Below are positions 1-9,423 of a DNA stretch of 64,000 nt, piece after piece. How positions within the stretch are numbered: the first letter of the stretch is position 1; every line of letters starts with the position of its first letter. The stretch spans positions 2,130,501-2,194,500 of the forward strand of contig NZ_KI911562.1 of the NCBI RefSeq assembly GCF_000515315.1, written 5' to 3'. This stretch comes from Asinibacterium sp. OR53. GTDB taxonomy: Bacteria > Bacteroidota > Bacteroidia > Chitinophagales > Chitinophagaceae. The position numbers and the translations under genes were made by a program. A model generated the notes under the pieces. The model was not told the origin of the DNA. It did not search any database and worked only from the letters and a program-made list of their open reading frames with translations.

Positions 1-23
1 AAAAGCAAACTAAAATAAATAAT

Positions 24-212
24 ATGCAAAAGATATTTTTTTCCCTCGCTATAGTAGTGATAACTATCGGCAGCAGTTGCACAAATGCAGGTGAGAAAGA
101 CAAGCAGGAGATAAAGTCAGAAAAACATGATTCAGGCCACAAAGAAAAAACCGATGCCGATACCCTGGGCATGAAAATGGACGGAAACGAATTGGATTCA
201 AAGAAAAAATAA
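24..212 (+). CDS. small charged lipoprotein, unknown function
   Basis: A 62-residue protein. The first 18 residues form a hydrophobic signal sequence ending in a lipobox-like IGSSC, so Cys19 is the likely lipidated residue and the mature peptide would sit on a membrane face in the periplasm or at the surface. The rest is Lys/Asp/Glu/His-rich and probably unstructured. It ends 24 bases before the next exported protein, so the two may be cotranscribed. I recognise no family. Being the first gene in the window, its upstream context is missing. Confidence 0.55.
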   Translation: MQKIFFSLAIVVITIGSSCTNAGEKDKQEIKSEKHDSGHKEKTDADTLGMKMDGNELDSKKK

Positions 213-236
213 TTTTTCAATCTTAAACTTAAAATT

Positions 237-650
237 ATGAAACAGTTATTTGCATTTCTTGTGATGCTGTTGTCAGCATCCATGTTGTTTGCACAGGATG
301 TAATTACCCTGCGCAGCGGCGAAACTATCAATGGTAAAGTAGCCGAAGTAGGCACAACAGAAATCCGTTATTACAAAGCTGATAATGCTGACGGGCCTGT
401 GTATGTAGCCAGTAAATCTGAAGTGGTGCAGATTGTTTATGCCAATGGTACTAAAGATGTTTTTAATACGCAGGCTGCTCCAAATCAAAATGCAGTAAAT
501 CAAAATTATTCGAGGCGGTATCGCAGGGGATACAACAGGCCGTTTCTTTACCCTATTATCACACCGCATATTGATTTTGGGCATCATATTAATTTAGGGC
601 ATCATGGTTATGGCGGACATCATGGGGGTCATTATGGAGGCCATCACTAA
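237..650 (+). CDS. exported protein with His/Gly-rich tail
   Basis: 137 residues with a clear signal peptide (MKQLFAFLVMLLSASMLFAQ, cleavage after Ala19 or Gln20). Residues 21-85 have alternating beta-strand character (LRSGETINGKV, EIRYYKA), a pattern common in exported Bacteroidota proteins. The last 30 residues are dominated by His and Gly (repeats of GHHG) and could bind metal, which fits the metal-transport genes downstream; that role is inference. It sits between a small lipoprotein and a zinc metallopeptidase, all on the plus strand. Confidence 0.65.
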   Translation: MKQLFAFLVMLLSASMLFAQDVITLRSGETINGKVAEVGTTEIRYYKADNADGPVYVASKSEVVQIVYANGTKDVFNTQAAPNQNAVNQNYSRRYRRGYNRPFLYPIITPHIDFGHHINLGHHGYGGHHGGHYGGHH

Positions 651-685
651 TTCTTAGTATCTCTTAAATTCTAATTCAGGAAATT

Positions 686-1549
686 ATGAAATGGACAGGA
701 AGAAGAGAAAGTTCAAATGTTGATGACCGCCGTGGTTTATCCGGCGGCAAAATTGCCGCAGGTGGTGGTGTGGTTGGTATTGTTATTTACCTGCTTTATA
801 CTTTATTAAGCGGTAATAATGTTGACCCATCGCAGATACAACAGCAACTTTCCGAACAAACAAATCAATCAGCACAACTAACACCTGAAGAACAAAAGGC
901 AGATGATGAAAGGGCATCGTTTGTAAAAGTGGTATTGGCGGAAACAGAAGATGTATGGAATAAAATTTTTGCAGAAAAAAGTCAGCAATATTCAGAACCA
1001 ACACTGGTATTGTTTCGTGGTGTGGTTGAATCTGCCTGCGGTAATGCCAGTGCAGCATCAGGGCCGTTCTATTGTCCCGGTGATAATAAACTGTATATAG
1101 ACCTTTCTTTTTACCAGGATTTGCAATACAAACTCAATGCACCAGGCGACTTCCCGATGGCCTATGTAGTGACACATGAAGTAGGGCACCATATACAGAA
1201 CCTGATGGGCACTGCGGCAAAAGTAAACAGGCTGCGCCAGCAGTTAAGCGAAACTGCATTCAACAAGTATTCAGTAATGATGGAACTGCAGGCAGATTTT
1301 TATGCCGGTGTTTGGGCACATCATGCACAAAAGATGAAAGACATTTTGGATGCAGATGATATTGATGAAGCATTGAATGCAGCCAGTGCTATTGGAGATG
1401 ACAGGTTGCAAAAACAGGCAACCGGGCAGGTAATGCCAGATGCTTTTACGCATGGCACATCTGCACAACGAATGTATTGGTTTAAGAAAGGCTATGAGAC
1501 AGGCGATATAAAGCAGGGTGATACATTTAATGCCCCTGACCTGCAATAA
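686..1549 (+). CDS. neutral zinc metallopeptidase, YpfJ family
   Basis: 287 residues, a usual length for the YpfJ/KPN_01571-type putative neutral zinc metallopeptidases. The N-terminus carries the family hallmark MKWTGRRES followed by RRG, then one transmembrane helix (about residues 24-44). The extracytoplasmic domain holds the zinc site HEVGHH preceded by the hydrophobic strand MAYVVT, and the downstream ELQADFYAG segment supplies a further ligand. It is probably membrane-anchored with the protease domain in the periplasm. The substrate is unknown. Family assignment is secure; the physiological role is not established. Confidence 0.9.
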   Translation: MKWTGRRESSNVDDRRGLSGGKIAAGGGVVGIVIYLLYTLLSGNNVDPSQIQQQLSEQTNQSAQLTPEEQKADDERASFVKVVLAETEDVWNKIFAEKSQQYSEPTLVLFRGVVESACGNASAASGPFYCPGDNKLYIDLSFYQDLQYKLNAPGDFPMAYVVTHEVGHHIQNLMGTAAKVNRLRQQLSETAFNKYSVMMELQADFYAGVWAHHAQKMKDILDADDIDEALNAASAIGDDRLQKQATGQVMPDAFTHGTSAQRMYWFKKGYETGDIKQGDTFNAPDLQ

Positions 1550-1593
1550 ATCCTGAATGAAGGGTAACGAAAGTGAAGATAAAATTGAAAATT

Positions 1594-1986
1594 ATGTTGC
1601 AGATATTGGCTACAACTCAAAAAAATATCATTGCCACCAGGGCTAACGATATTCTGGGAATAAGTGATTACGAAAAAATTCATCCGCTTATTCATAACAT
1701 TATCAATAATGGCAAAAAAGTGAGGTGGTATTTTGAAATGGACGACTGCTTAATTTCAAACACAGTTGGATTTTGGGAGGATGGAATAATAGAATTAAAC
1801 TATGGGAAAATGAAATTCACCCATTCGGAAGACATAGAGAAAATTGCCATAGTTGGAGAGATGAAGTGGAGAGACTGGATGCTATCAGTTATGAAGCCTT
1901 TTAGTGAGGCAACCATCAGGTATTTTAGTTTGGCCGAAAAGGAACAGGCTATGGAATGGATTATAAATCAGGAAGAACTTGTCTGA
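1594..1986 (+). CDS. SpoIIAA-like (STAS-fold) protein
   Basis: About 130 residues. I place the start at the ATG of MLQILATT because SpoIIAA-like proteins normally begin just before their first beta strand; an in-frame GTG lies 21 bases upstream. The pattern of a variable first strand, then SDYEKIHPLI, a second strand VRWYFEM, and the C-terminal KWRDWMLSVMKPF and A-MEWI segments matches the SpoIIAA-like family (PF11964-type), cytoplasmic proteins with a STAS fold. Members are often found beside transporters, and a SulP transporter follows about 300 bases downstream. Function is unknown. Confidence 0.7.
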   Translation: MLQILATTQKNIIATRANDILGISDYEKIHPLIHNIINNGKKVRWYFEMDDCLISNTVGFWEDGIIELNYGKMKFTHSEDIEKIAIVGEMKWRDWMLSVMKPFSEATIRYFSLAEKEQAMEWIINQEELV

Positions 1987-2284
1987 AATTATTTGGATTG
2001 ATAATTCTCATGCCGTTAATAGAATTTATAAATATTGAATGGATTTATTCAAAAAATAAATTGAAAGAGTTTAGAGAGAGTTATACAAGCCTGAATTATC
2101 GGAACACAATTTTCTTCTCTCATTCTAATTGCATTAATAAGCATTTCGATGTTTATGCTTTTAAGAAGGAAGATTAAGGTAACGCTGCCAGTGGTTCTGG
2201 CAGCGTCTCTTAAACTGTTTTAACTAATCTGGTAAAATACTCAGATTAGGCTTTTGATTATAAAATTATTAAACGCATTTTACG
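1987..2284. other. intergenic stretch before SulP-carbonic anhydrase gene
   Basis: About 300 bases with no convincing gene. It holds a perfect hairpin at 2182-2206, then AT-rich sequence leading to the SulP start. A 73-codon open frame (1956-2177) overlapping the upstream gene looks spurious. Confidence 0.5.
2182..2206 (+). terminator. hairpin, probable transcription terminator
   Basis: Perfect 10-bp inverted repeat ACGCTGCCAG / CTGGCAGCGT with a 5-base loop. The following sequence (CTCTTAAACTGTTTT) is only moderately T-rich, so intrinsic termination is plausible but not ideal. It separates the SpoIIAA-like gene from the SulP gene. Confidence 0.55.
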
Positions 2285-4492
2285 ATGGTCATTTCAACTT
2301 CAAAATTAAAATATGACTTCCCTGCCGGGTTAGTAGTATTTCTGGTGGCACTCCCTTTATGTTTGGGAATAGCGTTGGCTTCAGGGGCGCCTTTACTATC
2401 GGGAATTATTTCCGGCATCATTGGCGGTATAATGGTAGGCCTTTTAAGTGGGTCGCATACCAGTGTGAGCGGACCGGCCGCCGGGCTTGCTGCTGTGGTG
2501 CTGGCTTCTATTACGAGGCTGGGCAGTTTTGAATTGTTTTCAGCTGCGCTCATAATAGCAGGCTTGTTACAATTAGGGAGCGGTCTGTTAAAAGCCGGGT
2601 TTATTGCCAACTACATTCCCTCAAATGTTATAAAAGGGTTATTAGCAGCCATTGGCATACTACTTATCATAAAACAAATACCGCAGGCTTTTGGTTATGA
2701 TAATACTCACCAGGATGATTTTGCCTTTGTACAGGCAAATGGGGAAAATACCTTTTCGCATTTGTTCAATACTTTTTTTCATGTTACACCCGGCGTTGCA
2801 ATTATTAGTTTGGTTTCCATACTTGTGCTGATTTTTTGGAATAAGACACCGCTTCATAAAATTAAATTCTTCCCTGCTTCACTTTTTGTGGTGTTACTGG
2901 GCATTGGGTTTAACGAGGCGTTCCGTGTATTTATTCCGGTATTGTATCTGCAACCCGTACACCTTGTAAATATTCCTGCAACAAGTTTTTCTGACCTGTC
3001 CTCTTTCTTAAAATTTCCTTCTTTAAGTGCCTTTGGCAATTTCACTGTCTGGTTAACAGCACTTACTATTGCCATAGTGGCCTCGCTGGAAACACTTTTA
3101 AACCTGGAAGCCGTTGAAAATTTAGACCCACATAAACGGCAATCATCTCCTAACCGGGAACTGGTGGCGCAAGGTGTTGGCAATATGATAGCCGGCGTTG
3201 TTGGCGGTATTCCGGTAACTTCTGTTATTGTTCGCAGTTCTGTTAACATTAATGCAGGTGCACAATCGAAATTGTCTGCCATTATTCATGGTATATTTTT
3301 ATTGCTGGCTATTTTGTTCTTAAGCCCTTTTATCAATTTAATACCCTTTGCTTCACTGGCTGCTATATTGATTGTTACAGGTTATAAGCTTGCCAAAATA
3401 TCCATCTTTAAAGAAATGTATGCCAAAGGATGGAACCAGTTGATTCCATTTGTAGTTACAATTATATCCATCATATTTACTGACTTGCTCATCGGCATAT
3501 TAATTGGTTTAGCCTTCAGCTTATTCTATCTCTTAAAAAGCAATTATAAAAATCCATTTACTATTGAAAAAGAACAATTACATACCGGAGAAACCATACG
3601 GATAGAATTACCCAACCAGGTATCGTTTTTAAACAAGGCAAGTATAAAAGATACGCTTTGGTCTGTTCCTGAAAATACAAATGTTATTATTGATGCCAGC
3701 TATGCCGATTATATTGACAATGATATTTTGGAAATATTTATTGATTTCAAAAATGTAATTGCGCCTGAAAAAAATATTAAACTTAATATTATTGGCGTTA
3801 AAGAAAAATACCGGCTATCAGACCATGTGCAATTTGTAAATGTACTTAACCGGCAGGACCAGGAAAAGCTGACACCACAGCAGATTGTTGAACTACTAAA
3901 AAAGGGAAACGAACGGTTCAGGCAAGGCAAGTGGACCGAAAAATATTTTCGCCACCAGGTAAATGCTACTTCATCAGGGCAGTTTCCAATGGCTGTTATT
4001 GTAAGTTGTATAGATTCCAGAACATCATCCGAAATTTTATTTGATTCAAATCTTGGTGACATAATCTCCATTCGCATTGCGGGCAATATTATTAATAAAG
4101 AAATTATCGGCAGCATAGAACTGGCGGTGAAAAAAATGGGGGTAAAACTGATTGTTGTGAAGGGGCATTCCAACTGCGGCGCCGTGGGAGCAGCCATTCA
4201 TTCGGTAACTGGCGGTAATATAGATTCAATTACACAAAAAATAAAACCCGCTGTTGATAAAGCCTGTTTAATTGATGTTCAACTGGCATTGGATAATGGA
4301 AAGGCTTTTGCTGAAAAAGTAACTCATTTGAATATAGAGAGTTCTATAGCCACAATTCTTGAAAATAGTGATTATTTAAGAGAACAAAAAAGTAAAGGCG
4401 ATGTAGGTATTGTTGCTGCATATTACGATACCGCTACAGGCGAAGTTATTTTTAATGAGTTAGCCAATACATATGAAACTGCAAATAATTAA
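2285..4492 (+). CDS. SulP-family anion transporter fused to beta-carbonic anhydrase
   Basis: 735 residues in three parts. Residues 1-425 are a SulP permease with ten or more hydrophobic segments and the early GxxxAxxSGAP-type motif. Residues about 435-525 resemble a STAS domain. The C-terminal ~200 residues are a beta-carbonic anhydrase: zinc ligands Cys575, His628 and Cys631, with the Asp577/Arg579 dyad in SCIDSR and the GHSNCGAV motif all intact. The likely role is bicarbonate (or sulfate) uptake coupled to CO2/bicarbonate interconversion at the inner membrane. SulP-carbonic anhydrase fusions are known in several phyla. The MgtC-like gene starts within 10 bases, suggesting an operon. Confidence 0.92.
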   Translation: MVISTSKLKYDFPAGLVVFLVALPLCLGIALASGAPLLSGIISGIIGGIMVGLLSGSHTSVSGPAAGLAAVVLASITRLGSFELFSAALIIAGLLQLGSGLLKAGFIANYIPSNVIKGLLAAIGILLIIKQIPQAFGYDNTHQDDFAFVQANGENTFSHLFNTFFHVTPGVAIISLVSILVLIFWNKTPLHKIKFFPASLFVVLLGIGFNEAFRVFIPVLYLQPVHLVNIPATSFSDLSSFLKFPSLSAFGNFTVWLTALTIAIVASLETLLNLEAVENLDPHKRQSSPNRELVAQGVGNMIAGVVGGIPVTSVIVRSSVNINAGAQSKLSAIIHGIFLLLAILFLSPFINLIPFASLAAILIVTGYKLAKISIFKEMYAKGWNQLIPFVVTIISIIFTDLLIGILIGLAFSLFYLLKSNYKNPFTIEKEQLHTGETIRIELPNQVSFLNKASIKDTLWSVPENTNVIIDASYADYIDNDILEIFIDFKNVIAPEKNIKLNIIGVKEKYRLSDHVQFVNVLNRQDQEKLTPQQIVELLKKGNERFRQGKWTEKYFRHQVNATSSGQFPMAVIVSCIDSRTSSEILFDSNLGDIISIRIAGNIINKEIIGSIELAVKKMGVKLIVVKGHSNCGAVGAAIHSVTGGNIDSITQKIKPAVDKACLIDVQLALDNGKAFAEKVTHLNIESSIATILENSDYLREQKSKGDVGIVAAYYDTATGEVIFNELANTYETANN

Positions 4493-4500
4493 AATAGTTG

Positions 4501-4971
4501 ATGATGGATGTAAAATTAGAATTGATAATTGTTGTTAAGCTACTTGCTTCTTTCCTGTTGGGGGCTTTTATCGGTTTAGACAGGGAGAAACACGGCCGTG
4601 ATGCCGGCATAAGAACCTATGCTGCAGTTTGCATTGGCGCTACTTTATTTACTGCTATTGCGGCGCATCTTGTAAGCGATGTTGCTGCTGCTTCAAGGGT
4701 AATAGCCAATATTGTTACGGGTGTGGGCTTTCTTGGGGCTGGTATTATTTATCGCAACAGCAGCGCCGGAACATCGCATGGTTTAACAACAGCAGCCACG
4801 GTTTGGTGTACGGCTGCAGTTGGTGTTGCAGTTGGCCTCAATATGTTTATCATAGCCATTGTTGGAGCAATTGCTTTGTATTTTTTGCTTTCATTACATC
4901 ACCAGCATTGGTATGTAAAATGGAAAAATAAAATGATAAGTAAGCACAACGAAAAAGATAATACTGATTAA
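4501..4971 (+). CDS. MgtC/SapB-family membrane protein
   Basis: About 156 residues, with four to five transmembrane helices and the conserved GAFIGLDREKHGRDAGIRT loop and GVGFLGAGII motif of the MgtC/SapB N-terminal domain. It lacks the C-terminal soluble domain of Salmonella MgtC, as do many short homologues. Family members have been linked to magnesium homeostasis and to control of P-type ATPases; here it sits between a SulP transporter and a CDF exporter in a metal-transport run. Start codons at 4501 and 4504 (ATGATG) are equally possible. Confidence 0.88.
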   Translation: MMDVKLELIIVVKLLASFLLGAFIGLDREKHGRDAGIRTYAAVCIGATLFTAIAAHLVSDVAAASRVIANIVTGVGFLGAGIIYRNSSAGTSHGLTTAATVWCTAAVGVAVGLNMFIIAIVGAIALYFLLSLHHQHWYVKWKNKMISKHNEKDNTD

Positions 4972-5000
4972 TTGTTAACTAAAATGTTTCTATATATTTT

Positions 5001-5900
5001 ATGTCATCGTTAAACTCAACTTCAGCCGGGGCAAAGCACAATAAATCTTTGAAGATAGTATTTGCTATCACGGCCACATATTTAGTAATAGAAGTAGTGG
5101 TAGGATTTATTTCCAACAGCCTTGCTTTGCTTTCCGATGCGGCGCACATGCTTACTGATGTAGGTGGACAGGCACTTGCCCTGTTTGCTATCTGGATGAC
5201 ATCAAAGCCACGCAATAACCGGAAGACTTATGGTTATTACAGGGTGGAAATTCTTTCGGCGCTTACCAATGCTATTGTATTGATATTTATTTCAGGATTT
5301 ATTTTGTATGAAGCCTGGCAACGGTTTCAAAACCCTCCTGCTGTAGCAGGCACTTCCATGCTGATTGTTGCATTCTGCGGATTAATAATCAATATTATTG
5401 GCATGAAGATTTTAAGCGCCGGTTCCAAAGAAAGTATAAACATTAAAGGTGCCTTCCTGGAAGTGGTAAGTGATATGCTCAGTTCAGTAGGTGTCATTAT
5501 TGCCGGTATAGTTATCCTTGCTACCGGGTGGTTGTACATAGACCCTATTATGAGTGCCCTGATTGGGCTGTTCATTTTACCCCGAACATTCCGGCTTCTT
5601 AAAGAATCTGTTGATATTCTGCTTGAAGCTGTTCCGTCTAATATTGATTACGGCGCTGTAGAGAAATGTATCAGCGAACGGGAAGGCGTAGTTTCCTTGC
5701 ATGACCTTCACATTTGGACAATCACATCCGGGGTTACCGCATTAAGCGTTCATGTGATTATGCAAAATGACATTCAGCTAACACAGATAAGTGAGTTTGT
5801 CCAGAATATTAAGGAGCACCTGGAATCTGAATTTAAAATCGGGCATACAACAATTGAGGTTCATATACAAGATGATAAGTATAAAATGAATATTGTTTAA
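5001..5900 (+). CDS. cation diffusion facilitator (CzcD/ZitB-type exporter)
   Basis: 299 residues with six transmembrane helices. The metal site motif SDAAHMLTDVGG in TM2 (H-x3-D) and the matching site in TM5 (EVVSDMLSSVG) are present, and the cytoplasmic C-terminal domain carries the characteristic VVSLHDLHIWTITSG and HVHIQ-like zinc ligands. It would exchange cytoplasmic Zn2+/Cd2+/Co2+ for protons at the inner membrane. It forms a tight plus-strand run with MgtC-like, HupE/RcnA-like and P-type ATPase genes, all apparently metal efflux functions. Confidence 0.93.
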   Translation: MSSLNSTSAGAKHNKSLKIVFAITATYLVIEVVVGFISNSLALLSDAAHMLTDVGGQALALFAIWMTSKPRNNRKTYGYYRVEILSALTNAIVLIFISGFILYEAWQRFQNPPAVAGTSMLIVAFCGLIINIIGMKILSAGSKESINIKGAFLEVVSDMLSSVGVIIAGIVILATGWLYIDPIMSALIGLFILPRTFRLLKESVDILLEAVPSNIDYGAVEKCISEREGVVSLHDLHIWTITSGVTALSVHVIMQNDIQLTQISEFVQNIKEHLESEFKIGHTTIEVHIQDDKYKMNIV

Positions 5901-5915
5901 TAGACGAATCGTTAC

Positions 5916-6533
5916 ATGTACAGCATTATAACAGGCACCATATTATTAGGCATTACTCATGCACTTATTTCCAACCACTGGTTGCCGTTAGTGGCAATCG
6001 CCAGGGCGGAGAAATGGGAAAAGTATGAATTGATGCTGGTGGCTTCCATCACAGCATCTGCACATGTATTGGGCACTGTTATTATTGGTTTTGCATTGGG
6101 AATGGTGGGTTCAAAACTGGCGCATCAGTATGAAGGGTATGTGCATGTAATTGCACCGGTACTATTGATAATATTCGGACTAATTTATTTTACTGTAAAC
6201 CTGCCGCACCACCACCATGCTGCCAACAAGGATGTGCAGCAATATAAAAAATCGAAAACTAAATGGGTGCTAATATTCGCAGCAACCATGTTTCTGTCTC
6301 CCTGCCTGGAAGTGGAAAGCCTTTTTCTTGCAGCAGGCGCCTATGGCTGGGATGATATTCTACTGCTGGCCCTGGTATATGCAGCAATCAGCATAACTGG
6401 AATTATCACTCTTGTAATGCTTGCATTTAAAGGAGTGCAGATGATGAATTCACAATTTATTGAACACAACGAAAAACGGATTACCGGAATGGTATTAATT
6501 ATAATTGGTATTGTTACATTTTTCTTACACTAA
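5916..6533 (+). CDS. polytopic membrane protein, putative metal transporter
   Basis: 205 residues with about six transmembrane helices. The opening GITHALISNHWLPLVAIARA resembles the HxxxxxH region of nickel/cobalt efflux and UreH/HupE-type transporters, and a short cytoplasmic His run (PHHHHAANK) follows TM3. It lies 15 bases after the CDF gene and 10 bases before the P-type ATPase gene, supporting a role in heavy-metal handling. The exact family is uncertain; a TauE/SafE or DsbD-like electron carrier is less likely because the helices carry no CxxC. Confidence 0.6.
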   Translation: MYSIITGTILLGITHALISNHWLPLVAIARAEKWEKYELMLVASITASAHVLGTVIIGFALGMVGSKLAHQYEGYVHVIAPVLLIIFGLIYFTVNLPHHHHAANKDVQQYKKSKTKWVLIFAATMFLSPCLEVESLFLAAGAYGWDDILLLALVYAAISITGIITLVMLAFKGVQMMNSQFIEHNEKRITGMVLIIIGIVTFFLH

Positions 6534-6543
6534 ACATAGTATT

Positions 6544-8544
6544 ATGGCACATAAACATGATGAAACAAAAATTGCAGAGCAGGAAGCCTGCTGTGACCTT
6601 GACGAAAAAGTGAATGAAGCCAAAGTGGTTTCGCTGCATAACAAAGATGATGGTCATAATCATGGTGACGAAGAAGGCAACGGCCTTAAACCCTGGTTAC
6701 CTGCTATTGCAAGTTTTGTTGTTCTAATAGCAGGTCTTTCATTAGACAACTGGATTAAGCCAACACCTACCTGGTTTACAGGCTGGGTACGTCTTACATG
6801 GTATATCGTAGCGTATATTCCGGTAGGGTTGCCCGTAGTGATAAAGGGAATAAAGACGGCCATAAAAGGAGATGTATTTACAGAATTCTTTTTAATGAGT
6901 GTGGCAACCATCGGCGCATTTTATATTGGTGAATATCCTGAAGGTGTTGCCGTAATGCTTTTCTATGCAGTGGGAGAATTATTTCAGGATGCTGCGGTTA
7001 ACCGTGCTAAAAGAAGTATCAAAGCCTTGCTGGATGTAAGACCAGACAGCGCCGATGTATTAAGAAACGGTATCTACGTTAACCTCCCGCCTGAAAATGT
7101 AAAGGTTGGCGAAACCATTCAGATAAAAGTTGGTGAAAGAGTGCCGCTGGATGGAGAAATGTTAAGCGAAGGAAGCTCATTCAATACTTCAGCATTAACC
7201 GGCGAAAGTAAACCTTCCACTTTTACCAAAGGGGAAACAGTACTAGCTGGAATGATTAACCAGGAAAAAGTAGTAGAGTTGAAAGTAACAAAACTATTTA
7301 ATGATTCTTCGCTTGCAAGAATACTGACACTTGTACAGGATGCAACTACCAGGAAAGCGAAAACAGAGCAATTCATCCGGAAGTTTGCAAGAATATACAC
7401 TCCCATTGTTGTATTCCTTGCCATAGGCATCACACTCATCCCCTGGTTATTTGTGGAGAACTATGTGTTCAATACATGGCTGTACAGGGCCTTGATATTT
7501 TTGGTAATCAGTTGCCCTTGTGCATTGGTAATTTCCATTCCGTTAGGATATTTTGGAGGTATCGGCGCTGCATCCCGGAGTGGTATTTTATTCAAAGGCT
7601 CCAACTACCTGGATTTAATGACAAAAATAAACCAGGTAGTAATGGATAAAACAGGCACACTTACCAAAGCTGTTTTTAAAGTGCAGGAAGTGGAGAGTTA
7701 TGACATTCCCCAAGAGGAATGGTTGCCGCTTGCCGCCGCACTGGAAGCTAAATCAACTCACCCTGTTGCAAAAGCAGTGGTTGAGTATGCTGGAAACGAA
7801 TTTGATAAATTACGGGTAGATAAGTTGGAAGAAATTAGTGGTCATGGTTTGAAAGGGGATGTAAATGGCAAAGAAGTACTTGCCGGAAATGTGAAATTAA
7901 TGGACATGATGAAAGTGCCGGTAAATGATGGGCTAAGAAAAATAGTGGATACAATCGTTATTGTTGCCATTGACAGAAAACTTGCTGGCTATTTAACTAT
8001 AGCCGATGAAATAAAAGAAGACAGTAAACAGGCTGTTGATGCCTTGCATAAGCTGAATGTAAAAACAACCATACTCAGTGGCGATAAACAGGCCGTGGTA
8101 GATAATGTTGCCAAACACCTGGGCATTGACAATGCTTACGGTGATTTATTACCTGAAAATAAAGTACAAAAGGTAGAAGCTATAAAGAAGGACAAAAAAA
8201 ATGTGGTTGCTTTTGTTGGCGACGGTATTAATGATGCACCCGTACTTGCTTTGAGTGATGTGGGAATAGCTATGGGTGGTTTAGGCAGTGATGCTGCCAT
8301 TGAAACCGCAGATGTGATTATACAAACTGACCATCCTTCAAAAATAGCCACCGCTATACAAATTGGTAAAGCCACCACAAAAATTGTATGGCAAAATATC
8401 GGATTAGCGTTTAGTGTGAAATTAATTGTATTGATTCTTGGCGCCGGGGGCCTGGCCACCATGTGGGAAGCTGTATTTGCTGATGTGGGAGTGGCAATGC
8501 TGGCAATATTGAATGCAGTACGAATTCAAAGAATGAAATTTTAA
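6544..8544 (+). CDS. heavy-metal-translocating P1B-type ATPase (Zn/Cd/Pb/Co type)
   Basis: About 666 residues starting at MAHKHDETK. The hallmarks are intact: CPC in TM6 (Cys324-Pro-Cys326, SCPCALVISIPLG), the phosphorylated Asp368 in DKTGTLTK, the HP locus in STHPVAKAV, and GDGINDAP. The CPC context matches ZntA-like zinc/cadmium/lead pumps more than copper pumps. The N-terminus lacks a ferredoxin-like HMA domain with CxxC and instead has a short His/Asp/Glu-rich extension with a CC pair (QEACCDLDEK). It would pump divalent metal from the cytoplasm, acting with the CDF exporter upstream. Confidence 0.93.
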   Translation: MAHKHDETKIAEQEACCDLDEKVNEAKVVSLHNKDDGHNHGDEEGNGLKPWLPAIASFVVLIAGLSLDNWIKPTPTWFTGWVRLTWYIVAYIPVGLPVVIKGIKTAIKGDVFTEFFLMSVATIGAFYIGEYPEGVAVMLFYAVGELFQDAAVNRAKRSIKALLDVRPDSADVLRNGIYVNLPPENVKVGETIQIKVGERVPLDGEMLSEGSSFNTSALTGESKPSTFTKGETVLAGMINQEKVVELKVTKLFNDSSLARILTLVQDATTRKAKTEQFIRKFARIYTPIVVFLAIGITLIPWLFVENYVFNTWLYRALIFLVISCPCALVISIPLGYFGGIGAASRSGILFKGSNYLDLMTKINQVVMDKTGTLTKAVFKVQEVESYDIPQEEWLPLAAALEAKSTHPVAKAVVEYAGNEFDKLRVDKLEEISGHGLKGDVNGKEVLAGNVKLMDMMKVPVNDGLRKIVDTIVIVAIDRKLAGYLTIADEIKEDSKQAVDALHKLNVKTTILSGDKQAVVDNVAKHLGIDNAYGDLLPENKVQKVEAIKKDKKNVVAFVGDGINDAPVLALSDVGIAMGGLGSDAAIETADVIIQTDHPSKIATAIQIGKATTKIVWQNIGLAFSVKLIVLILGAGGLATMWEAVFADVGVAMLAILNAVRIQRMKF

Positions 8545-8553
8545 ATCTCTCAT

Positions 8554-9138
8554 ATGCTCAGTAAGCAGTTGAAAATATTTTTTACAGCAACACTTCTGAT
8601 AATTTCGTTTCCGCTTTTTGCCCAAAAAGAACGGGTAAGGGGAATTTACAAAACCTGTGATGACTTTGTAAAAGGGAATCTTTCCTTTGATAATAATTGC
8701 AACATTAGGAATATAAGAATCAGGCTGAATGATTTTTTTTCAAAGAAGTATATTACAGTTAAGAAAGGCGACAGCAGTCTAAAGCTTTTGAAAAATGACA
8801 TTTTCGGGTATATAAATTGCAGAAATGAAGTTTTTCGTTTTAAAGGAAAGATTGAACTTTTTTTACTAAATGCCGGAGAACAGATTCTTATCTACAAACA
8901 TATTGTTTCTAAACCACCAACGGGCAGAACTAATGTGACGAATTATTATTTCAGTTTGGGCGTTAATTCCCCGGTTCAAAAACTTACAATTCGCAATTTG
9001 AAAAATATTTTTCCTGCTAACTCAATCTTCAAAAACTTTATTGATAAAAATTTCAGGTACAATACCGACTTAGCTGAATTTGACAAAGTTAATAAGATGT
9101 ATAAGGTCAACTTGCTTTTAAGTGAAAGCTTGAAGTAA
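8554..9138 (+). CDS. exported protein of unknown function
   Basis: 194 residues with a signal peptide (about residues 1-23, ending PLFAQ). The mature part is Lys/Asn/Phe-rich, with two cysteines in a YKTCDDFVKG motif and a later NNCNIRN, plus a YINCRNEVFRFKG segment. The style resembles exported Bacteroidota proteins found beside membrane transporters. It starts 10 bases after the P-type ATPase gene. I recognise no domain; its only functional hint is its place at the end of the metal-efflux run. Confidence 0.6.
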   Translation: MLSKQLKIFFTATLLIISFPLFAQKERVRGIYKTCDDFVKGNLSFDNNCNIRNIRIRLNDFFSKKYITVKKGDSSLKLLKNDIFGYINCRNEVFRFKGKIELFLLNAGEQILIYKHIVSKPPTGRTNVTNYYFSLGVNSPVQKLTIRNLKNIFPANSIFKNFIDKNFRYNTDLAEFDKVNKMYKVNLLLSESLK

Positions 9139-9423
9139 AATATCTCAGGAGAAAGTATAGCTTACGGGAATTCGTATTGAGTAAAATTAAAAAGAATTGA
9201 TGAAGAGTTTTACAATTATAAATCCCTTGTGTTGCCCAGTAAACTTTTGCATACATAAAATTGCAAACTGAAAAAAATAGGGACTATGTTAGCCTGTAAT
9301 GTTACTATTCATGAGAAAGAATATGCGGCATTCTAACCCTTTATAAATGAATTACCTGGTATAAAAGAGGCTCAAATTGCAATTATATGAAAACTTCTCA
9401 AAATTGATTAACTTGCACTTCGA
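9139..9423. other. intergenic stretch, nothing recognised
   Basis: About 285 bases without a credible reading frame on either strand and without a strong hairpin. The AT-rich final 60 bases presumably hold the promoter of the Cys-rich gene at 9424. Confidence 0.4.

Noticed and set aside
1956..2177. 73-codon open frame overlapping the SpoIIAA-like gene
   Set aside because: It overlaps a better-supported gene, has no family motif and ends before a hairpin. Likely chance.
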